From assembly GCA_040385525.1 (NCBI GenBank), contig JAZKHE010000004.1, forward strand, positions 248,001 to 312,000: a DNA stretch of 64,000 bases, given 5' to 3'. Position numbers and translations under genes: made by a program. The notes beneath the pieces were generated by a model, which did not search any database, was not told where the DNA came from, and worked only from the letters and a program-made list of their open reading frames with translations. The first letter of the stretch is position 1. Each line of letters starts with the position of its first letter. The DNA is from JAZKHE01 sp040385525. GTDB lineage: Bacteria > Bacteroidota > Bacteroidia > UBA4408. Of this stretch, positions 61,472-64,000 are shown one piece after another.

Positions 61472-64000
61472 TTAGAAAGTAATTACTCGTTTAGTTACTG
61501 TGTTATTAGCACCAGTTACTTTAACAAAGTAAACACCTTTTGGTTGTTTGCTTAAATCAATTTCATGATTTAACTCTAAACCATTGTTTACAATTTCAGT
61601 TTCGCTAATAACTTGACCAGCTAAACTTACTACACTCACTTTTACTTTAGTGCTTGTAACATCAGTTACTTTAACTATAGCAATGCCATGAGTTGGATTT
61701 GGATAAACCTCAACTTTAGTAGTGTTAGCTAATTCATCAATTCCTGTTGAAACAGAGTAAACTACAGTATAAGTTGCAGTTGAACCATCTTGTGCAGTTA
61801 CAACTATTGTAGCTGTGTTTGCAGGTGCTGAACCAGCAACATCTGTAGCTGATACATTAGATGAAACTGTTGATAAAGTTGTAGCTAAAGTTGGAGTTAA
61901 AACTCCAGTACCAGTAGACCCTGCTGGCAATGTTACTGTATAAGCAAATGTTCCAGCAGCAAAAGCAGGGCTTAAAGCACCTTGACTAGACGTTAAGTTA
62001 CTTAATGTAGCATCAGCATTACCAGCTGCAACTGAATAAGTTACAGTATAAGTCATAGTTGCACCATTTTCGGCAGTAACCACAACTGTAGCTACGTTTG
62101 TACCTGCGGTACCAGCAACATTACTTGCATTTGTAACTGAAGTTAATGTAGCTAAAGCGTATGTTTTAATTGCAGTTACAGTTGCACCACCAGTAGTTCC
62201 AAATGGTAAACTAACAGTATAAGCAGTTATTGACGAAACAAACGAAGGAGCTAACGTTCCAATACTTGTTGTTAAACTACTTAACGTAGCATCAGAACTA
62301 ACTGAAGTAGCAACGCTGTAAGTTACAGTATAAGTAGAAGTACTTCCATTTTGCGCAGTTACAACTACTGTTGCAACATTTGCTCCAGCAGTACCAGCAA
62401 CGTTAGTTGCAGGGGTATTTGATGTAACTGTAGCAAAAGCATCTGCTAAAGTCGGTGTTAAATTAGCAGCTCCTGATGAACTCATTGGTAATAAAACTGT
62501 ATAGTTAAATGTACCACTAGTAAATGCAGGGTTTAATGAACCTTGACTTGAAGTTAAGTCAGCTAAACTTGAGTTTGTACTTGCTGGAGTAATGTTATAA
62601 ACTACAGTATAAGTAGATGTAGTAATACCGTCTTGAGCAGTTACAACTATTGTAACCGTGTTTGCAGGAGCAGTTCCAGCTACATCCGAAGCGGGAGTTA
62701 CAACAGCATTAGCACCAGCATTATTAGTAACAACTACCGCTGTTTCAGAACCAGTTGTACCAAATGGTAAAGTAACCGTGTAATTTGTAACAGACGATAC
62801 AAATGTAGGACTTAACGTTCCGTTACTTGGTGTAATTGAATTTAATGTTGCATCGTTAGCTAGAGCAACAGCAACGTTAAACGTAACTGTATAAGTAGCA
62901 GTTGTTGTACCATTTTGAGCAGTTACAATTACTGTAGCCACATTATTTGGTGCAGTAGTTACATCTGTTGCATTTGTATTAGATGTAACAGTAGCAGTTG
63001 CATCAGCTAATGTAGGAGTTACAGAGGCAGAGCCTGTAGTTCCTGATGGTAAAGTAACTGTGTAACTATTAGTACCTGAAGCAAAAGCAGGAGATAACAC
63101 ACCAGCACTTGGAACCAAGTTGCTTAAGTTAGCATTTGAACTTCCTGGATCAACACTGTAAGTTACAGTGTAAGTACTAGTTGCGCCACTTTGTGCAGTT
63201 ACAACTACTGTTGCAACGTTTGCTCCAGCACTACCTGCTACGTTAGTTGCAGAAGTATTTGAAGAAACAGTTGAAAGTGTTGAAGACAATGTAGGAGTTA
63301 AATTAGCTCCACCTGTTGTTCCAAATGGTAAACTAACGGTGTAATTTAATGTTCCGCTTGCAAATACTGGACTTAAAGTACCAACACTTGTTGTTAAAGC
63401 ACTTAAGCTAGAGTTTGTGTTAGCTGGAGTAACATTGTAAGTTACAGTATAAGTCATCGTTGTTATTCCATCTTGAGCTGTAACTACAACGGTTGCAGTA
63501 TTTGCTGGAGAAGTTCCTCCTACGTTAGTTGCACTTGTAATCATAGTTGTAGCAGAAGCGTTAGTAGTTGCAGGAACTAATGTAGCTCCACCTGTTGTAC
63601 CAAATGGCAAAGTAACTGTATAGTTAGATGTACCAGAAGCAAAAGCAGGGTTTAAACTACCAGCACTTGATGATAAAGAGGCAAGCGTTGCATCATTATT
63701 AACTGCTGCTGCAACGTTAAATGTAACTGTATAAGTAGCAGTTGTTGTTCCATTTTGAGCAGTTACAATTACAGTAGCAACATTATTTGGTGCTGTAGTA
63801 ACATCTGTTGCGTTTGTGTTAGATGTTACAGTTGCTGTTGCATCTGCCAATGTTGGAGTTACAGAAGCTGAACCGGTTGTGCCTGATGGTAAAGTTACTG
63901 TGTAGCTATGTGTACCTGAAGCAAAAGCAGGAGATAAAGAACCTGCACTTGGCACCAAATTACTTAAATCAGCATTAGAATTACCAGCAGCTACGTTATA
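61472..64000 (-). CDS. T9SS protein of tandem cadherin-like beta-sandwich repeats, partial at window edge
   Basis: An open frame of 842 residues that continues past the right edge; the apparent start at 63958 is an internal Leu/TTG codon and the frame is open to 64000. It holds eight tandem domains of about 92-95 residues, each with a pattern such as NLTSSQGALSPAFAAGTFAY, TVTLP, a hydrophobic core, and VVTAQDG...TYTV at the end. This is the cadherin-like beta-sandwich repeat of bacterial surface proteins. The last 80 residues are a type A T9SS sorting domain (VEVYPNPTHGIAIV to TKRVITF). It is followed by a terminator. Signal peptide and N-terminus lie outside the window. Confidence 0.9.
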   Translation of the reverse strand, partial: YNVAAGNSNADLSNLVPSAGSLSPAFASGTHSYTVTLPSGTTGSASVTPTLADATATVTSNTNATDVTTAPNNVATVIVTAQNGTTTATYTVTFNVAAAVNNDATLASLSSSAGSLNPAFASGTSNYTVTLPFGTTGGATLVPATTNASATTMITSATNVGGTSPANTATVVVTAQDGITTMTYTVTYNVTPANTNSSLSALTTSVGTLSPVFASGTLNYTVSLPFGTTGGANLTPTLSSTLSTVSSNTSATNVAGSAGANVATVVVTAQSGATSTYTVTYSVDPGSSNANLSNLVPSAGVLSPAFASGTNSYTVTLPSGTTGSASVTPTLADATATVTSNTNATDVTTAPNNVATVIVTAQNGTTTATYTVTFNVAVALANDATLNSITPSNGTLSPTFVSSVTNYTVTLPFGTTGSETAVVVTNNAGANAVVTPASDVAGTAPANTVTIVVTAQDGITTSTYTVVYNITPASTNSSLADLTSSQGSLNPAFTSGTFNYTVLLPMSSSGAANLTPTLADAFATVTSNTPATNVAGTAGANVATVVVTAQNGSTSTYTVTYSVATSVSSDATLSSLTTSIGTLAPSFVSSITAYTVSLPFGTTGGATVTAIKTYALATLTSVTNASNVAGTAGTNVATVVVTAENGATMTYTVTYSVAAGNADATLSNLTSSQGALSPAFAAGTFAYTVTLPAGSTGTGVLTPTLATTLSTVSSNVSATDVAGSAPANTATIVVTAQDGSTATYTVVYSVSTGIDELANTTKVEVYPNPTHGIAIVKVTDVTSTKVKVSVVSLAGQVISETEIVNNGLELNHEIDLSKQPKGVYFVKVTGANNTVTKRVITF

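Noticed and set aside
61472..64000. Regular repeats considered as a CRISPR array or satellite DNA
   Set aside because: The period is about 280 nt and follows codons; it encodes beta-sandwich domains with no short identical repeat and unique spacers.
1..64000. Search for tRNA, rRNA, insertion sequences, integrases or CRISPR arrays
   Set aside because: Nothing with supporting structure or homology was seen by eye; a weak element could still be missed without tools.

Overview
The window is a stretch of an AT-rich Bacteroidota chromosome. The phylum call rests on several independent signs: at least five large secreted proteins carry type IX secretion (T9SS) C-terminal sorting domains; several upstream regions carry the Bacteroidota TAnnTTTG -7 promoter element; Shine-Dalgarno sites are largely absent; a TonB receptor has a fused carboxypeptidase-D-like N-terminal domain; and an exosortase lies next to a PID-CTERM-like mini-protein. 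The sequence does not support a call below phylum, though a flavobacterium-like lineage is plausible. No rRNA, tRNA, CRISPR array or insertion sequence was seen.

Positions 1-31.3 kb form a surface-polysaccharide locus with two arms diverging from 12133-12262. The left arm (minus strand, read from 12.1 kb down to 1) encodes a Wzc-like tyrosine kinase/co-polymerase, a Wzm/Wzt-type ABC exporter whose ATPase has a carbohydrate-binding tail, a GT-C-like membrane protein, two Gfo/Idh/MocA oxidoreductases, LegB-like and LegC-like enzymes (nucleotide-sugar 4,6-dehydratase and aminotransferase), a calcineurin-like phosphatase, an ATP-grasp ligase and a truncated epimerase. The right arm (plus strand) begins with a T9SS adhesin-like protein and a three-gene exosortase cassette. 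It continues through glyA, a tandem pair of HTTM-type membrane proteins, an acyltransferase, an epimerase, a second ATP-grasp ligase, a HAD phosphatase, a GT2 glycosyltransferase, a NeuD-like acetyltransferase and a WecE/RffA aminotransferase, and ends in a tandem pair of GT-C-like membrane proteins. Both tandem pairs contain one altered copy: one HTTM paralogue has lost its CxxC redox centre, and one GT-C paralogue has a one-base frameshift near its N-terminus. An epimerase/ATP-grasp/phosphatase grouping occurs in both arms.

Positions 31.3-42.1 kb are mostly housekeeping and secreted-protein genes: fumarylacetoacetase, a 7TM-HD cyclic-dinucleotide phosphodiesterase, thiolase, a four-helix-bundle (23S-IVS type) gene between inverted repeats, an NlpC/P60 peptidase, YigZ, a T9SS metallopeptidase and a T9SS choice-of-anchor-B protein.

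Positions 42.3-46.1 kb hold a compact type II restriction-modification system: a DpnM-like and a DpnA-like adenine methyltransferase, a PD-(D/E)XK nuclease gene with a tightly linked partner, a C-protein-like regulator, and a small unknown gene coupled to the second methylase. The DpnA-like enzyme carries about 170 extra C-terminal residues.

Positions 46.2-64 kb start with a TPP riboswitch controlling a TonB-dependent receptor (a predicted thiamine transporter). They continue with a SIMPL-domain protein, an ankyrin-repeat lipoprotein, aroB-aroA, proline dehydrogenase, a 1543-residue SprB-repeat T9SS protein, alanine dehydrogenase with a DUF4258 protein, and a T9SS protein of tandem cadherin-like beta-sandwich repeats that runs off the right edge and shows a three-domain higher-order repeat.
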